A program made the position numbers and the translations under genes. Below, one piece after another: positions 8,927-18,618 of a stretch of DNA of 64,000 nt. The first letter of the stretch is position 1. Every line of letters starts with the position of its first letter. Under the pieces are notes generated by a model. It ran no database searches. It had not been told where the DNA came from and saw only the letters and a program-made list of their open reading frames with translations. The DNA is from Ferrimicrobium acidiphilum DSM 19497 (GTDB taxonomy: Bacteria; Actinomycetota; Acidimicrobiia; Acidimicrobiales; Acidimicrobiaceae). The stretch spans positions 62,001-126,000 of the forward strand of contig NZ_JXUW01000004.1 of the NCBI RefSeq assembly GCF_000949255.1, read 5' to 3'.

Positions 8927-10486
8927 ATGACCGATACCTTCTTCAGCCATGTTCGAGCCGCCCATGGAGTCCTCTCCGACCAAATCCGTGAACGCATATC
9001 GTTGCTTGAGACCTCTGGACGACTAGAGGCCGAACAACTTGAGAGCTACCAGCTATCGCTAAGTGCATCGGCGCTCCTTGCGATACCTATCATGATCGAC
9101 TATGCGAACTATGGCAAGCAGGAACAAGCGATAGCCACCCTCTACTGCATGCAGACCCTTCGTGAAACTGCAGCCAGCCTCCTTGCGGCAGGTCTTGTGG
9201 ATCCATCATCAGTAACAGCTCTGTTTACCACTGAATTCCAACCCTCGGACGAACTCATGGGCATGGTCGCGCTGGATCCGGGACCATCACACCTCGGAGA
9301 GGACCTAGAGCTGGTGGCCGAGACATTTCGCCGAGTTGCACTCGATAAAATTGCTCCGGTGGCCGACGACATCCATCGTCAGAACCTAGATATTCCTGAA
9401 TCTATTCTTGACCAGCTCGCGCAGCTCGGTGCTTTTGGCCTCTCCATCCCTGAACAGTTTGGCGGTAGCTCGAACGAATCAGTCGATGACCTCATTGCGA
9501 TGCTCGTCGCCACCGAAGAACTTTCACGAGCCTCCCTAGGAGCAGGGGGATCGTTGATAACTCGACCGGAGATACTAGCCAAGGCACTTCTCGCCGGCGG
9601 CACCGAGGAACAGAAACAACGATTCCTGCCAGCACTGGCATCCGGAGAACTCATGGGTGCTGTCGCCGTCACTGAACCAGATTACGGCTCTGATGTCGCT
9701 CACATAACCACCACCGCAACACCAGTCAACGGTGGCTGGCGCATCAATGGCACCAAGACCTGGTGCACCTTCGCTGGTCGTGCTGAGATTCTTGCCGTAC
9801 TCGCCCGCACCGACCCTGATCGTAGCCTCGGACACAGAGGGCTCTCGCTGTTCTTCGTCGACAAGACACGATCCGCGGGTGAAAGCTTCCGTCACGAATC
9901 CAACCAAGGCATCATTGAAGGCAGAGCGATTCCCACCCTGGGCTATCGAGGCATGCACTCCTTTGAGGTAAGCTTCGACAACGTCTTTGTACCTACGTCC
10001 CAACTCATCGGAGAGTCGAGCGGTCTAGGACGTGGTTTTTACCTCCAGATGGCAGGGTTTGAAAATGGGAGGATACAGACGGCAGCCCGTGCGGTCGGTG
10101 TTATGGGTGCCGCCTATGACGCGGCACGCGCATATGCAACCACGAGGTCGGTCTTTGGTCAGCCACTAATCAGCTACCAGCTCAGCAAAGCCAAACTAGC
10201 CAAAATGGCGGCAACGCTCCAGGCAAGCCGACAGCTTACTTACGCCACCGCACGTCTACTGGCACAACATCAGGGATCTCTAGAGGCATCGATGGCGAAG
10301 GCCTATACCTGTAGGACAGCCGAGTGGGTTACCCGAGAGGGGATGCAGCTTCATGGAGGTATGGGGTATGCAGAGGAGTACGCGATAAGCCGTTACTTCG
10401 TGGATGCTCGTGTGCTCTCGATATTCGAAGGCGCCGAAGAGACCCTAGCCCTCAAGGTCATAGCCCGAGGTCTTGCACGCCGCTAA
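8927..10486 (+). CDS. mcd: Acyl-CoA dehydrogenase, probable (2S)-methylsuccinyl-CoA dehydrogenase
   Basis: 519 residues. The acyl-CoA dehydrogenase core (about 125-519) includes 'GAVAVTEPDYGSDVA', 'KTWCTFAGRAEILAVLART' and the C-terminal 'FEGAEETLALKVIARGLA'. About 120 extra residues precede the core. A long N-terminal extension and the KTWCTFAGRA segment are features I associate with methylsuccinyl-CoA dehydrogenase of the ethylmalonyl-CoA pathway, which converts methylsuccinyl-CoA to mesaconyl-CoA. A malyl-CoA-lyase-like gene 1 kb away supports this. Substrate assignment is inference; membership of the flavin-dependent family is not in doubt. The start ATG has only a weak RBS (GAGAG). Confidence 0.78.
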   Translation: MTDTFFSHVRAAHGVLSDQIRERISLLETSGRLEAEQLESYQLSLSASALLAIPIMIDYANYGKQEQAIATLYCMQTLRETAASLLAAGLVDPSSVTALFTTEFQPSDELMGMVALDPGPSHLGEDLELVAETFRRVALDKIAPVADDIHRQNLDIPESILDQLAQLGAFGLSIPEQFGGSSNESVDDLIAMLVATEELSRASLGAGGSLITRPEILAKALLAGGTEEQKQRFLPALASGELMGAVAVTEPDYGSDVAHITTTATPVNGGWRINGTKTWCTFAGRAEILAVLARTDPDRSLGHRGLSLFFVDKTRSAGESFRHESNQGIIEGRAIPTLGYRGMHSFEVSFDNVFVPTSQLIGESSGLGRGFYLQMAGFENGRIQTAARAVGVMGAAYDAARAYATTRSVFGQPLISYQLSKAKLAKMAATLQASRQLTYATARLLAQHQGSLEASMAKAYTCRTAEWVTREGMQLHGGMGYAEEYAISRYFVDARVLSIFEGAEETLALKVIARGLARR

Positions 10487-10618
10487 CCTGGGACGCTACA
10501 CTGACGAAGGACGAACATCAACCGCACCGTTCGAACACAACGAGTCTGTCAAGCGTGCAATAAGCACTGCCGATGACTCCCAAAGGCGCTGCAAATCGAT
10601 TGAAAGGAGATGAGTCCA

Positions 10619-11416
10619 TTGCGTAGGCTCCTCGGGAACATTTTACTCGGCATTGGCTTACTCGCAGGAACCATCGCTATCTTTGCTCATCTGTCCCTGT
10701 TGACGATCTTCAACCCCAACCGCCTCGCCAACGACGCACAGACGCTCAGCACCAGCAAGACGATTCAATCTGCGATGGCTAGTGGGCTCACGACCTCACT
10801 AGCCCCAATCACAGGAGTGGCAGGCATATCGATCTCTCACGCTGAACTTCAGGGGATCATCACGGCAGCTCTCGCACAACCCGCGGTAAGACAACAATTC
10901 GTGAGCGCCATTCGCCAGGCGGATGGCCACCTTCTTGGTACCGATCACGCACCTGTAACTATCGGCGGTCCGGGGTTGACCCAGTTCGTCGCCTCAGGAA
11001 TCTCCCAATACTCTACCTCGCTGGGCACCGCCGTTCAGCAGACCAACCTGAGGATTGCGATACCTGGTGCCGATCTACCGAATCTTGGATTCCTAGCACG
11101 TGCGGCCAAAACTGCCGTCCCAATAGCCACCGAACTCGCCGTGGTCCTCTTTCTCCTGGCGCTGATCGTACACAAGGCTCGATCGGCTGTGATAGCTCGC
11201 ATCGGCAAGTGGCTAATAGCGATGTCTATCGTCGCCGTGCTCATCTTCTGGGCGATACCAACCTATCTTTTGCCTCAGATCCACTTGAGCTGGGCACTTA
11301 TCGCCTCAATCGTCCTCAAGGCCACCGGGCAAGGCGTCACCGTCTTTTACATTGAACTAGCCGTCTCCGGAATCATCCTGTATCTGTTGTCAAAGGCCGC
11401 CACCAAGCTGGTGTAG
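10619..11416 (+). CDS. Membrane protein of unknown function (four predicted helices)
   Basis: 265 residues from TTG 10619. I prefer this to ATG 10610 because AAAGGAG (10603-10609) abuts the ATG but sits about 9 nt from the TTG, and the TTG start gives a typical Arg-Arg plus hydrophobic N-terminus. One membrane helix (about 5-26), an extracytoplasmic Ser/Thr/Gln-rich region of about 140 residues, then three helices near the C-terminus ('VVLFLLALIV', 'LIAMSIVAVLIFWAIP', 'ELAVSGIILYLL'). I do not recognise the family. It converges with the lyase gene, with 6 bp between the stops. Confidence 0.7.
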   Translation: MRRLLGNILLGIGLLAGTIAIFAHLSLLTIFNPNRLANDAQTLSTSKTIQSAMASGLTTSLAPITGVAGISISHAELQGIITAALAQPAVRQQFVSAIRQADGHLLGTDHAPVTIGGPGLTQFVASGISQYSTSLGTAVQQTNLRIAIPGADLPNLGFLARAAKTAVPIATELAVVLFLLALIVHKARSAVIARIGKWLIAMSIVAVLIFWAIPTYLLPQIHLSWALIASIVLKATGQGVTVFYIELAVSGIILYLLSKAATKLV

Positions 11417-11422
11417 CCTGCG

Positions 11423-12364
11423 CTAACCTCGTGGCGTTCGAAGCATGCCCGCCTTTTCGCCGCGCGCCTGAAACTTCATGGCCATCTTCCTGCTCGCCTC
11501 GTCGATCATCTCATCGCCAAACATCACTGCTCCACGAGCATCGTCGCTGGTTGCAACAGCATAGGCATCGAGCAGATCGCAAGCCTTATCAAAAAGCTCC
11601 TGCGTTGGGCGGTAGACGTCATTTAGCACCTCGACTTGGGTCGGATGTATGGCCCACTTGCCGTCGTAGCCAAGCATTGCAGAACGCTTGGCGTAACTAC
11701 GCAGCCCCTCAAGGTCAGCGATCTTGAGATAGGGCCCGTCGATCACTTGGATACCAGCAGCGCGTGCAGCCATAAGAATCTTCGAAAAGACATAGTGAAA
11801 GTGATCGCCCGGATACTCAGGTACCTCCACCCCTCCAGTGAGCACCGGCATCTCCATAGATGCAGCAAAGTCTGCAGGTCCAAATACAACCGTCTCGATC
11901 CTGGGTGAGGCCATGCAGATCTCCTCAACGTTGATCAGTCCAGTCGTCGTCTCGATCTGGACCTCTAACCCGATATGACCTAACTCCAGCCCCGCCTCAC
12001 GCTCAACTTGTTTCAAAAGCAGATCCGTGGCGACGACCTCAGCTGCACTCTGCACCTTAGGGAGCATGATCTCATCCAGCCGTTCTCCGGCGCCGGTAAC
12101 GACCTCCAGAATATCCCTGAAGGTCAAGGCCGTATCCCAAGCGTTCACGCGCACGCAGAGCACGCGATCGTCCCAACCTCCGGCAGCAATCGCGCCGGCT
12201 ACCTTCGCACGAGCGGCCACCTTCTCCGACGGGGCTACAGAATCTTCGAGATCCAAGAAGGTCATATCGGCGGCGATATCGCGAGCTTTGGCGATAAAGC
12301 GCTCACTCGACCCAGGGACAGATAGACATGAACGGCGCAATAGTGAACGAGAGCGTAGTGACAT
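11423..12364 (-). CDS. mcl: HpcH/CitE-family CoA ester lyase, probable L-malyl-CoA/beta-methylmalyl-CoA lyase
   Basis: 313 residues, the usual length of the family. A beta/alpha-barrel pattern with 'CLSVPGSS' (first strand), 'FLDLEDSVAP' (Mg and CoA site), 'EVQIETTTGLINVEEI' (catalytic Glu and CoA pocket), 'FGPADFAAS' and 'KWAIHPTQVEVLN'. These motifs fit malyl-CoA and beta-methylmalyl-CoA lyases, which cleave beta-methylmalyl-CoA to glyoxylate and propionyl-CoA in the ethylmalonyl-CoA pathway. Citrate lyase beta-like or citramalyl-CoA lyase activity is an alternative. A TAAGAT box ends 6 nt before the ATG, suggesting a leaderless transcript. Confidence 0.82.
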   Translation of the reverse strand: MSLRSRSLLRRSCLSVPGSSERFIAKARDIAADMTFLDLEDSVAPSEKVAARAKVAGAIAAGGWDDRVLCVRVNAWDTALTFRDILEVVTGAGERLDEIMLPKVQSAAEVVATDLLLKQVEREAGLELGHIGLEVQIETTTGLINVEEICMASPRIETVVFGPADFAASMEMPVLTGGVEVPEYPGDHFHYVFSKILMAARAAGIQVIDGPYLKIADLEGLRSYAKRSAMLGYDGKWAIHPTQVEVLNDVYRPTQELFDKACDLLDAYAVATSDDARGAVMFGDEMIDEASRKMAMKFQARGEKAGMLRTPRG

Positions 12365-12516
12365 GGCTCTATCTTACGCGAAGCACAACACGCTCTCGCT
12401 CACGATTCACTGCCAAACAACGGCTCTTCGTAACTAGTACACCCGTCCAATAGCCTCGGAAATCCTACCCCTGCAGTCGTTGCCGGCGCGTACAAACGTC
12501 AACTTCATCGATCAAC

Positions 12517-14190
12517 CTAAGCGACACACAGCTCAAACCAGAGGAAGCCGTAGGGGGCGAGAGTTAACCGGTACGCCCCATCGTCCTCAATGACAGGAAA
12601 AGGAGTCATGCCGAGGAGCTCCACCGGTACTCGACTGATCCAATCGCTTAAATTGACCGACACAGGCTGCACCTTAGAGGCAAAGTTGAACACACAGAGC
12701 ACAACTCTCTCATCGCGTGCAAGAAAGCGAGCGAACGCAAGCACGCAATCGTTATCCACCGATAGCAGCTTGAACTCCCCGTCGCCTAGCACCGACTCCC
12801 GGTGTCGTACCGAGAGCATCTCCCTAGTCCACCGCAAGAACGACGAGGGGTTATTCATCTGGGATTCAACGTTTACCACCTGATACCCATAGACGGGATC
12901 GATGATCGGGCTCGAATATAGCCTCGCCGGATCAGCTCGCGAGAATCCTCCGTTACGGTCAGGAGACCACTGCATCGGGGTTCGAACCGAATCCCGATCG
13001 CCGAGATAGATGTTATCCCCCATCAGTATCTCGTCTCCGTAGTAGAGGATTGGAGATCCTGGAAGCGAGAGAATTAACGCGTGCAACAGTTCGGCCACTC
13101 GCCGATCATTGTCGATCAGCGGAGCGAGTCGACGACCTATACCGACGTTTCTCCGCGAGATCGGATCACTTGCGAAGGCACTGTATAGAAACTCCCGCTC
13201 CTGGTCGGTCACCATCTCCAGCGTCAACTCATCGTGATTACGCAGAAAAATCCCCCATTGGCATCCAGCTGGAATATCCGGGGTCTGCCGCAGCGCCTCA
13301 GCGGTTGGCAGGGCGCTCTCGGTCTTCACACTAAGAAAAAGACGAGGCATCAGCGGAAAGTCATAACACATGTGACACTCGTCACCATTGCCGAAGTAGT
13401 TCACCACTTCGGAGGGTACTTGGTTCACCTCAGCCAGAAGCACCGCCTCAGGGAACTCAGCATCTACAACCGAACGGATCCGTTTCAAAAAGGTATGCGT
13501 TGCAGGTAGGTTCTCACAGCATGTACCCTCTGCCTGGAACAGATAGGCAGCGGCATCTAACCTGAATCCGTCGAATCCTAGCCCGAGCCAATAACGAACG
13601 ACTTGGAGCATCGCCTCCTGGACATCTGGGTTCTCATAGTTCAGATCAGGTTGATGGTTAAAAAAACGATGCCAGTAGTACTGCTCGCGATCGGGGCAAT
13701 AGGTCCAATTCGAACTCTGGGAGTCGATAAAGATCACTGGAGCCGACTGGTAGCCACCGTCGTCATCAGCCCAGACATACCAATCTGACTTCGGATTGTC
13801 ACGCGACATCTTTGACTCTGCGAACCAAGGGTGTTGATCGCTGGTATGGTTGAGCACGAGATCAGCTATTACACGAATGCCTCGTAAATGTGCCTGATTA
13901 AGCAGCTCTTCGATATCTGTAACACTGCCATAGGCCGGGTGGACACTGTAGTAGTCAGAGACGTCGTAGCCTCCATCCTTCCACGGAGACGCGTAGAACG
14001 GGAGGAGCCAAAGACAGTCGATGCCGAGCCACTCAAGATAATCGAGTTTGGAGGTCACTCCACGAATATCGCCCTGACCATCACCGGTCGCATCATAGAA
14101 ACCGCGAACGTAAACCTCGTAGAAGACTGCACGTTGAAACCAGGTGCGCTCGTCATTCAACGCGAGTGTGCGCCTCGATGGATCAAGCAC
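12517..14190 (-). CDS. treS: Trehalose synthase (maltose alpha-D-glucosyltransferase, GH13)
   Basis: 557 residues. The GH13 barrel opens with 'FYEVYVRGFYDATGDGQGD' and 'LWLLPFYASPWKDGGYDVSDY', the TreS signature. Catalytic residues are visible: nucleophile Asp in 'GFRLDAA', acid/base Glu in 'LLAEVNQ' and the transition-state Asp in 'LRNHDELT'. 'HQPDLNYENPDVQEA' is also TreS-like. The enzyme interconverts maltose and trehalose in the cytoplasm, or with a maltokinase (not in this window) feeds glucan synthesis. The GTG start directly follows the stop codon of the crotonase gene (stop 14191-14193). No C-terminal maltokinase fusion is present. Confidence 0.93.
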   Translation of the reverse strand: MLDPSRRTLALNDERTWFQRAVFYEVYVRGFYDATGDGQGDIRGVTSKLDYLEWLGIDCLWLLPFYASPWKDGGYDVSDYYSVHPAYGSVTDIEELLNQAHLRGIRVIADLVLNHTSDQHPWFAESKMSRDNPKSDWYVWADDDGGYQSAPVIFIDSQSSNWTYCPDREQYYWHRFFNHQPDLNYENPDVQEAMLQVVRYWLGLGFDGFRLDAAAYLFQAEGTCCENLPATHTFLKRIRSVVDAEFPEAVLLAEVNQVPSEVVNYFGNGDECHMCYDFPLMPRLFLSVKTESALPTAEALRQTPDIPAGCQWGIFLRNHDELTLEMVTDQEREFLYSAFASDPISRRNVGIGRRLAPLIDNDRRVAELLHALILSLPGSPILYYGDEILMGDNIYLGDRDSVRTPMQWSPDRNGGFSRADPARLYSSPIIDPVYGYQVVNVESQMNNPSSFLRWTREMLSVRHRESVLGDGEFKLLSVDNDCVLAFARFLARDERVVLCVFNFASKVQPVSVNLSDWISRVPVELLGMTPFPVIEDDGAYRLTLAPYGFLWFELCVA

Positions 14191-14964
14191 CTAACGACCC
14201 TCGAACCGGGCCTTGCCAGGCCCATTCTCAAAGAACGACTTGATGCCGATCTCTGCATCCTTTGTTCCAAAGACCTGGCCGAAGAAGGACTTCTCGAGCT
14301 CCAGCCCCTCTGCAAGACTGCCTGAAAGTCCAGAATCGATCGCTCGTTTGGCAAACGACTGTGCAACGAGTGGTCCACGAGCAAACTCGGTAGCCCAGGC
14401 CACGGCTGCCGCCTCTGCCTCACCATCTGCCACCACTCGATCCACTAGACCCCATGAAAGCGCCTTTTGGGAGTCGATAGCCTGACCCCCAAGGATCATC
14501 TCCTTTGCCCTTGACACTCCTATCAGGCGCGGCAGGCGTTGGGTGCCCCCACCACCAGGGATAATCCCTAACGCGATCTCCGGCTGTCCCAGCTTGGCAC
14601 CCTCACCAGCTACTCTAAAATCGCAGGAGAGGGCGAGCTCGAGCCCACCACCGAGTGCATAACCCTCGATGGCAGCGATGACCACTCGTGGGAGCGTGCT
14701 TAGCGCATTAAGAGCCCAGTGGAAGTACTGGCCCATCTCACGTCCTACGGCCATACCACCAAACTCGCCAATCTCTGCTCCGGCCGCAAAAATACGCTTC
14801 GAACCGGTAAGAACCACCGCCGCGGGGGGGTCGAGTGCCATGGCGTTGGCATAGGTCCATAGCTCTTCGAGCAATCCTTTCGACAACGCATTGGCCTTTG
14901 GCCGGTTTAACCGCAGAATGACGACGTTGTCGTCGGTCTCCTCTCGGACAAGAAACCCGTCCAT
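14191..14964 (-). CDS. Enoyl-CoA hydratase/isomerase family protein (crotonase)
   Basis: 257 residues from ATG 14964. AAGGAG lies about 7 nt upstream of this codon, whereas GTG 14970 is too close to it. The oxyanion-hole and catalytic regions are intact: 'AAGAEIGEF', '[19 protein letters not shown]' and '[24 protein letters not shown]' hold both glutamates expected in a true hydratase. The start region overlaps the stop of meaB, and the stop abuts treS. Close linkage to meaB and proximity to the mcd and mcl genes suggest a role in acyl-CoA carbon metabolism, for example crotonyl-CoA hydration. The substrate is not determined. Confidence 0.9.
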   Translation of the reverse strand: MDGFLVREETDDNVVILRLNRPKANALSKGLLEELWTYANAMALDPPAAVVLTGSKRIFAAGAEIGEFGGMAVGREMGQYFHWALNALSTLPRVVIAAIEGYALGGGLELALSCDFRVAGEGAKLGQPEIALGIIPGGGGTQRLPRLIGVSRAKEMILGGQAIDSQKALSWGLVDRVVADGEAEAAAVAWATEFARGPLVAQSFAKRAIDSGLSGSLAEGLELEKSFFGQVFGTKDAEIGIKSFFENGPGKARFEGR

Positions 14965-14966
14965 TT

Positions 14967-15929
14967 TCACACTCCTTCTTTATCGTCGATGGATAGCTTG
15001 ATCAAAGCAACCAGTTCAGCCGCCGCCTTCGAGGGCGTCAAAGAACCTTCACGAACTCGATCCCGTAAGTCATTGCGTTCGGTTACCGACTCGACGGCGC
15101 TCCGTAGTGTGGCCGATACCAGCCGATCGAACTCCGCCAACCTTCGTGCGGCACGACGTTTAGCCAGCTCACCACTTGATATAAGACCATCCCTCAAGTC
15201 TGTGAGCTGTTCAAAGAGCATCTCTACTCCCTCGCCACTAGTTGCTACCGTCTCCAAAATTGGGGGGCGATGATCGTGGGCGCCAAGTTCGAGCATGTTC
15301 TCGAGATCCCGCCTGGTGTCGCGAACGCCTGCACGATCGGCCTTGTTAATCACAAATATGTCGGCTATCTCCATGAGACCAGCCTTGTTTGCTTGAATCG
15401 AGTCGCCCCAACCAGGATTGATAACGACAACAGTCGCATCAGCCTCGCCTGTAATCTCGATCTCTACCTGTCCCACACCAACCGTCTCTATCAGCACCCA
15501 AGGGAAGGCCAGGGCTTCTAGCAGTCGAACGACTCTCGGTACTGCAACCGTCAGACCGCCAAGGTGTCCCCTGGTCGCCAGCGAACGGATATAGACTCCT
15601 GGATCCTGAGTGTGACTCTGCATGCGCACTCTATCACCGAGTATGGCACCGCCACTGAAGGGTGAGGAAGGATCTACGGCGACGACGGCGACACTACTGT
15701 CGCTAGCACGAATCTGGCTAATCAACCGATCTACCAGGGTTGACTTCCCACTGCCAGGCGCACCAGTCAAGCCAATCACAAATCCCGACTCGGCCTGTTG
15801 GGCCAACCATTCGTCCAGATCCCGACTTTCATTCGTTACTGGGCGTTCGACTATAGAAATCAGACGTGCAATCGCGCCTTTATCATTCTGGTCGCGCACC
15901 CGCGCAATAAGCTCCTTGGGATCCTCCAC
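14967..15929 (-). CDS. meaB: MeaB/ArgK-type G3E GTPase, chaperone of a B12-dependent acyl-CoA mutase
   Basis: 320 residues. P-loop 'GLTGAPGSGKSTLVDRLI' (about 54-71), Mg-binding 'VAVDPSSPFSGGAILGDRVRM', switch-like 'IETVGVGQVEIEI' and guanine-specificity 'VINKADR'. MeaB loads adenosylcobalamin and protects methylmalonyl-CoA-type mutases. A mutase large subunit lies 12.5 kb away (28408-30066) rather than adjacent. The GTG start directly follows the murA stop, and the end overlaps the crotonase start, so murA, meaB, the crotonase gene and treS form one tightly packed unit. Confidence 0.93.
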   Translation of the reverse strand: MEDPKELIARVRDQNDKGAIARLISIVERPVTNESRDLDEWLAQQAESGFVIGLTGAPGSGKSTLVDRLISQIRASDSSVAVVAVDPSSPFSGGAILGDRVRMQSHTQDPGVYIRSLATRGHLGGLTVAVPRVVRLLEALAFPWVLIETVGVGQVEIEITGEADATVVVINPGWGDSIQANKAGLMEIADIFVINKADRAGVRDTRRDLENMLELGAHDHRPPILETVATSGEGVEMLFEQLTDLRDGLISSGELAKRRAARRLAEFDRLVSATLRSAVESVTERNDLRDRVREGSLTPSKAAAELVALIKLSIDDKEGV

Positions 15930-17192
15930 CTAAACCTCTACCGTTTCTATCGTTGCCCCAAGTCTGACAAGCGTTTCAGCAAGCGCATCGTAACCACGCT
16001 CGATGTGATCTACCGCATTGACTTGGCTCTCCTCAAATGCCGCTAATGAAGCTACCACTAGGGCAGCCCCAGCGCGAATGTCATGTGCAGTCGCCTCGGC
16101 ACCCAGGAGCCGAGGCACGCCGCGAATGATAATATGATGCCCTTCGGAACGTACATTTGCCCCATAGCGGCGGAGCTCGTCAAGGTAACGGAATCGACCA
16201 GCAAACAGGTTTTCGCTGACTACGCTGACCCCGTCAGCTATCGAGAGCATAGCCACCAGCATCGGCTTATAGTCGGTCGCAACACCCGGGTACGGGAGCG
16301 TCTGGATATCCACAGCACGCAGTGAGCCATCTGCGATCACATCGATCCACTCCTCGCCTACCTCGATATTCAATCCAACACTGGTAAGTTTTCGAATAAG
16401 AATTAACATGTTCGATGGCGCAACACCTTCGATGCGCACCTGGCCTCCGACAGCACCAACCGCGGTCATGTAAGTTGCAGCCACAACTCGATCGCCAATG
16501 ACACGATGATTCATCGGCCGCAGCCGGTCAACACCTTCAACTATGATTCGTGAGGTACCAACGCCATCTATCTGCGCACCCATCTCGATAAGGGCCTGCG
16601 CGAGATCGATAACTTCGGGTTCGCGAGCTGCATTTTCAATCGTGGTCCTGCCCTCCGCCGTGACAGCAGCCATCAAGACATTGTCGGTCGCGGTATGAGA
16701 GGGGAACTCAAGTACAATATCGCTACCTGCGAGTCGATCAGCCTTCGCAATCAACTGTCCATCAACAGCCTCCACCACCGCACCGAGCGAGGTGAGTGCA
16801 AGCTCATGAATATCGACAGGACGCTCGCCAAAATCATCACCACCAGGGGTAGCCAAGGCAACCTCTCCAGTACGCGCAAGGATTGGCCCCAAAAGCACAA
16901 CCGATGCACGTATGCTTTTGACAAGCCCATAGTCGGGCCGACTAGCAAGCTCTTCTGGCTCTGGAACGCTGATCTCAAGGCGGTGCGACCCAAGCCATCT
17001 GCTATCAACTCCCAACGACACCAAGATCTTCCGCATAATCTCGACGTCGGTGATACGAGGGACGTTATCTAGAACATGCACGCCGGACGCGAGGATGCTG
17101 GCCGCCATGAGCTTGAGAACGGAGTTCTTTGCGCCCTGAATCTCGACGTTACCTTCGAGTCCTGTGCAGTGCTGGATACGATAGGCTCGCAT
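15930..17192 (-). CDS. murA: UDP-N-acetylglucosamine 1-carboxyvinyltransferase MurA with Asp at the catalytic Cys position
   Basis: 420 residues, standard length. Transfers enolpyruvate from PEP to UDP-GlcNAc, the first committed step of peptidoglycan synthesis. 'QGAKNSVLKLMAAS' holds the conserved Lys22. The active-site loop reads PGGDDFGERPVDIH, so D119 occupies the place of the usual Cys115 that fosfomycin alkylates. The same Cys-to-Asp exchange is known from Mycobacterium tuberculosis and Chlamydia and confers intrinsic fosfomycin resistance. A good RBS (AGAAGGAGG) lies a few nt upstream of the ATG, and 660 bp without genes precede it, so murA is probably the first gene of its operon. Confidence 0.95.
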   Translation of the reverse strand: MRAYRIQHCTGLEGNVEIQGAKNSVLKLMAASILASGVHVLDNVPRITDVEIMRKILVSLGVDSRWLGSHRLEISVPEPEELASRPDYGLVKSIRASVVLLGPILARTGEVALATPGGDDFGERPVDIHELALTSLGAVVEAVDGQLIAKADRLAGSDIVLEFPSHTATDNVLMAAVTAEGRTTIENAAREPEVIDLAQALIEMGAQIDGVGTSRIIVEGVDRLRPMNHRVIGDRVVAATYMTAVGAVGGQVRIEGVAPSNMLILIRKLTSVGLNIEVGEEWIDVIADGSLRAVDIQTLPYPGVATDYKPMLVAMLSIADGVSVVSENLFAGRFRYLDELRRYGANVRSEGHHIIIRGVPRLLGAEATAHDIRAGAALVVASLAAFEESQVNAVDHIERGYDALAETLVRLGATIETVEV

Positions 17193-17852
17193 GACGTCCT
17201 CCTTCTGCCCCGTCTCAACGACCTATGCTAGTTGAGTTCCGAACGTCAATTGCTGGTCTTCTGCGTCCGTACCCAGATGCTTGATTTCAACCGGGAAAGC
17301 GCCGGTCAGCTTCGCCTCATCCGGTAAACGCTCTTAACATCTCCTGGTCCTGGAGACCCGGGCCTGTCGGTGCTGTTGATCACAATCATGATCCAGCCTC
17401 AGCGCCCGAGAAGATCGGCTACTGGCAACGAGCGAGACACAGATCTCTAAACAGATTTAACTCAGAAAACAACGACACCGTCGCAGTCCACAAGGGTCAC
17501 GCCCGATCCGACGACCAGTTTCACATTCGCCACTTCAGCGCTAAAACAAGGCGACTATTGGTCTGACCACTTGCCTAACGCCGGTTGAGTCATGGATCAG
17601 AGCGAACTAACGGACTCATTGGCTACAATCCACAAAAACACTCGCAGCACTTCTCCGAAGGCTTGCCAATTTTGCAGCTGCAACCACTGCGCCATTAGCT
17701 CTCGACATAAATATGAGCCGACATTGCGCACGTCACGCAGCCAGCTCTGGCTTCGAGCTAGACCCAAAACCCGACACCAATTGCCAGCCACTCAACCGAC
17801 AATGGTCCGTAAACGATGTCGACCTTAGTGTTCAGCAGTAGTTGAGCGCTGC
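17193..17852. other. 660-bp gene-free stretch upstream of murA
   Basis: Short frames in this stretch (for example 17592-17828) have biased, Ser/Arg/Cys-rich translations without RBS or family resemblance, so I do not call them. It should contain the murA promoter, but I could not pick a convincing -35/-10 pair. No tRNA or obvious hairpin terminator was seen. Confidence 0.5.
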
Positions 17853-18536
17853 CTAGTCGTTCAGTGAATCACGCAGAAATTGGGTGGCACGATCCCAGGC
17901 CTGCATGGCAGATTGCGCGTGATATACCTCCGGGCGATCATCATTGAAGAACGCGTGTTCAGTCCCCGGATATATGAAGAACTCTACTGACTTGCCCATC
18001 GACCGCAGACGCTCTTCGAGTTGGCGCACGACCTCGGGAGATGACGGGTCGTCATGTTCAGCGTAGTGGCCCTGGATCGGTGCCTGGATCTTGGCGTAAT
18101 CGGGCTCCGCGTCCGGCCAAGGAATCACACCGTAGAAAGGAACTACCGCCTTCACGAGTTCCGGCTGATTCGCAGCGAGAACGTAGGCCAAGCCTCCGCC
18201 CATACAGAATCCGACGACTCCAACACCACTGTGACCTGAACGCTGTACGAGCTCCTTGGCAGCACCAGCCATCTGCTTAGAGGCATCCCGGAGTTGCAGT
18301 GCCATCATAGCTTTGGCAGCCTCATCTGGTTCGGCAACAACTCGCCCATTATAGAGATCTGGAGCCAACGCCAAAAAGCCCTGTGCGGCGAACCTATCAC
18401 ATACATCTTTGATGTGATTGTTGATACCCCACCACTCTTGGATGACGATTACACCTGGGCCAGCTCCAGACTCCGGAGTAGCCAAATATCCTGATGCCTC
18501 GTGTCCATTACTCGGAAAGGTAATCATTTCTCCCAT
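17853..18536 (-). CDS. Dienelactone hydrolase family protein (alpha/beta hydrolase)
   Basis: 227 residues. The typical DLH elements are present: 'IQEWWGIN' with the Glu that poises the nucleophile, Cys nucleophile in 'VGFCMGGGLAYVLA', an acid in 'GHYAEHDDPSSP' and the catalytic His in 'PGTEHAFFND'. It should be a cytoplasmic hydrolase of lactone or ester substrates; which one is unclear because no chlorocatechol-pathway genes are nearby. TAGGAT ends 6 nt before the ATG with no RBS, so the mRNA may be leaderless. It is a stand-alone gene. Confidence 0.9.
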   Translation of the reverse strand: MGEMITFPSNGHEASGYLATPESGAGPGVIVIQEWWGINNHIKDVCDRFAAQGFLALAPDLYNGRVVAEPDEAAKAMMALQLRDASKQMAGAAKELVQRSGHSGVGVVGFCMGGGLAYVLAANQPELVKAVVPFYGVIPWPDAEPDYAKIQAPIQGHYAEHDDPSSPEVVRQLEERLRSMGKSVEFFIYPGTEHAFFNDDRPEVYHAQSAMQAWDRATQFLRDSLND

Positions 18537-18618
18537 ACTGAAATCCTAGCAACTACCCATGAGCCTTGCGTGAGCTAGGCCACAAAACCATACACTTCTG
18601 CCAGAACACGATCACGAG

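Noticed and set aside
17592-17828. 78-codon frame in the murA upstream region
   Set aside because: Low-complexity Ser/Arg/Cys-rich translation, no RBS, no homology pattern.
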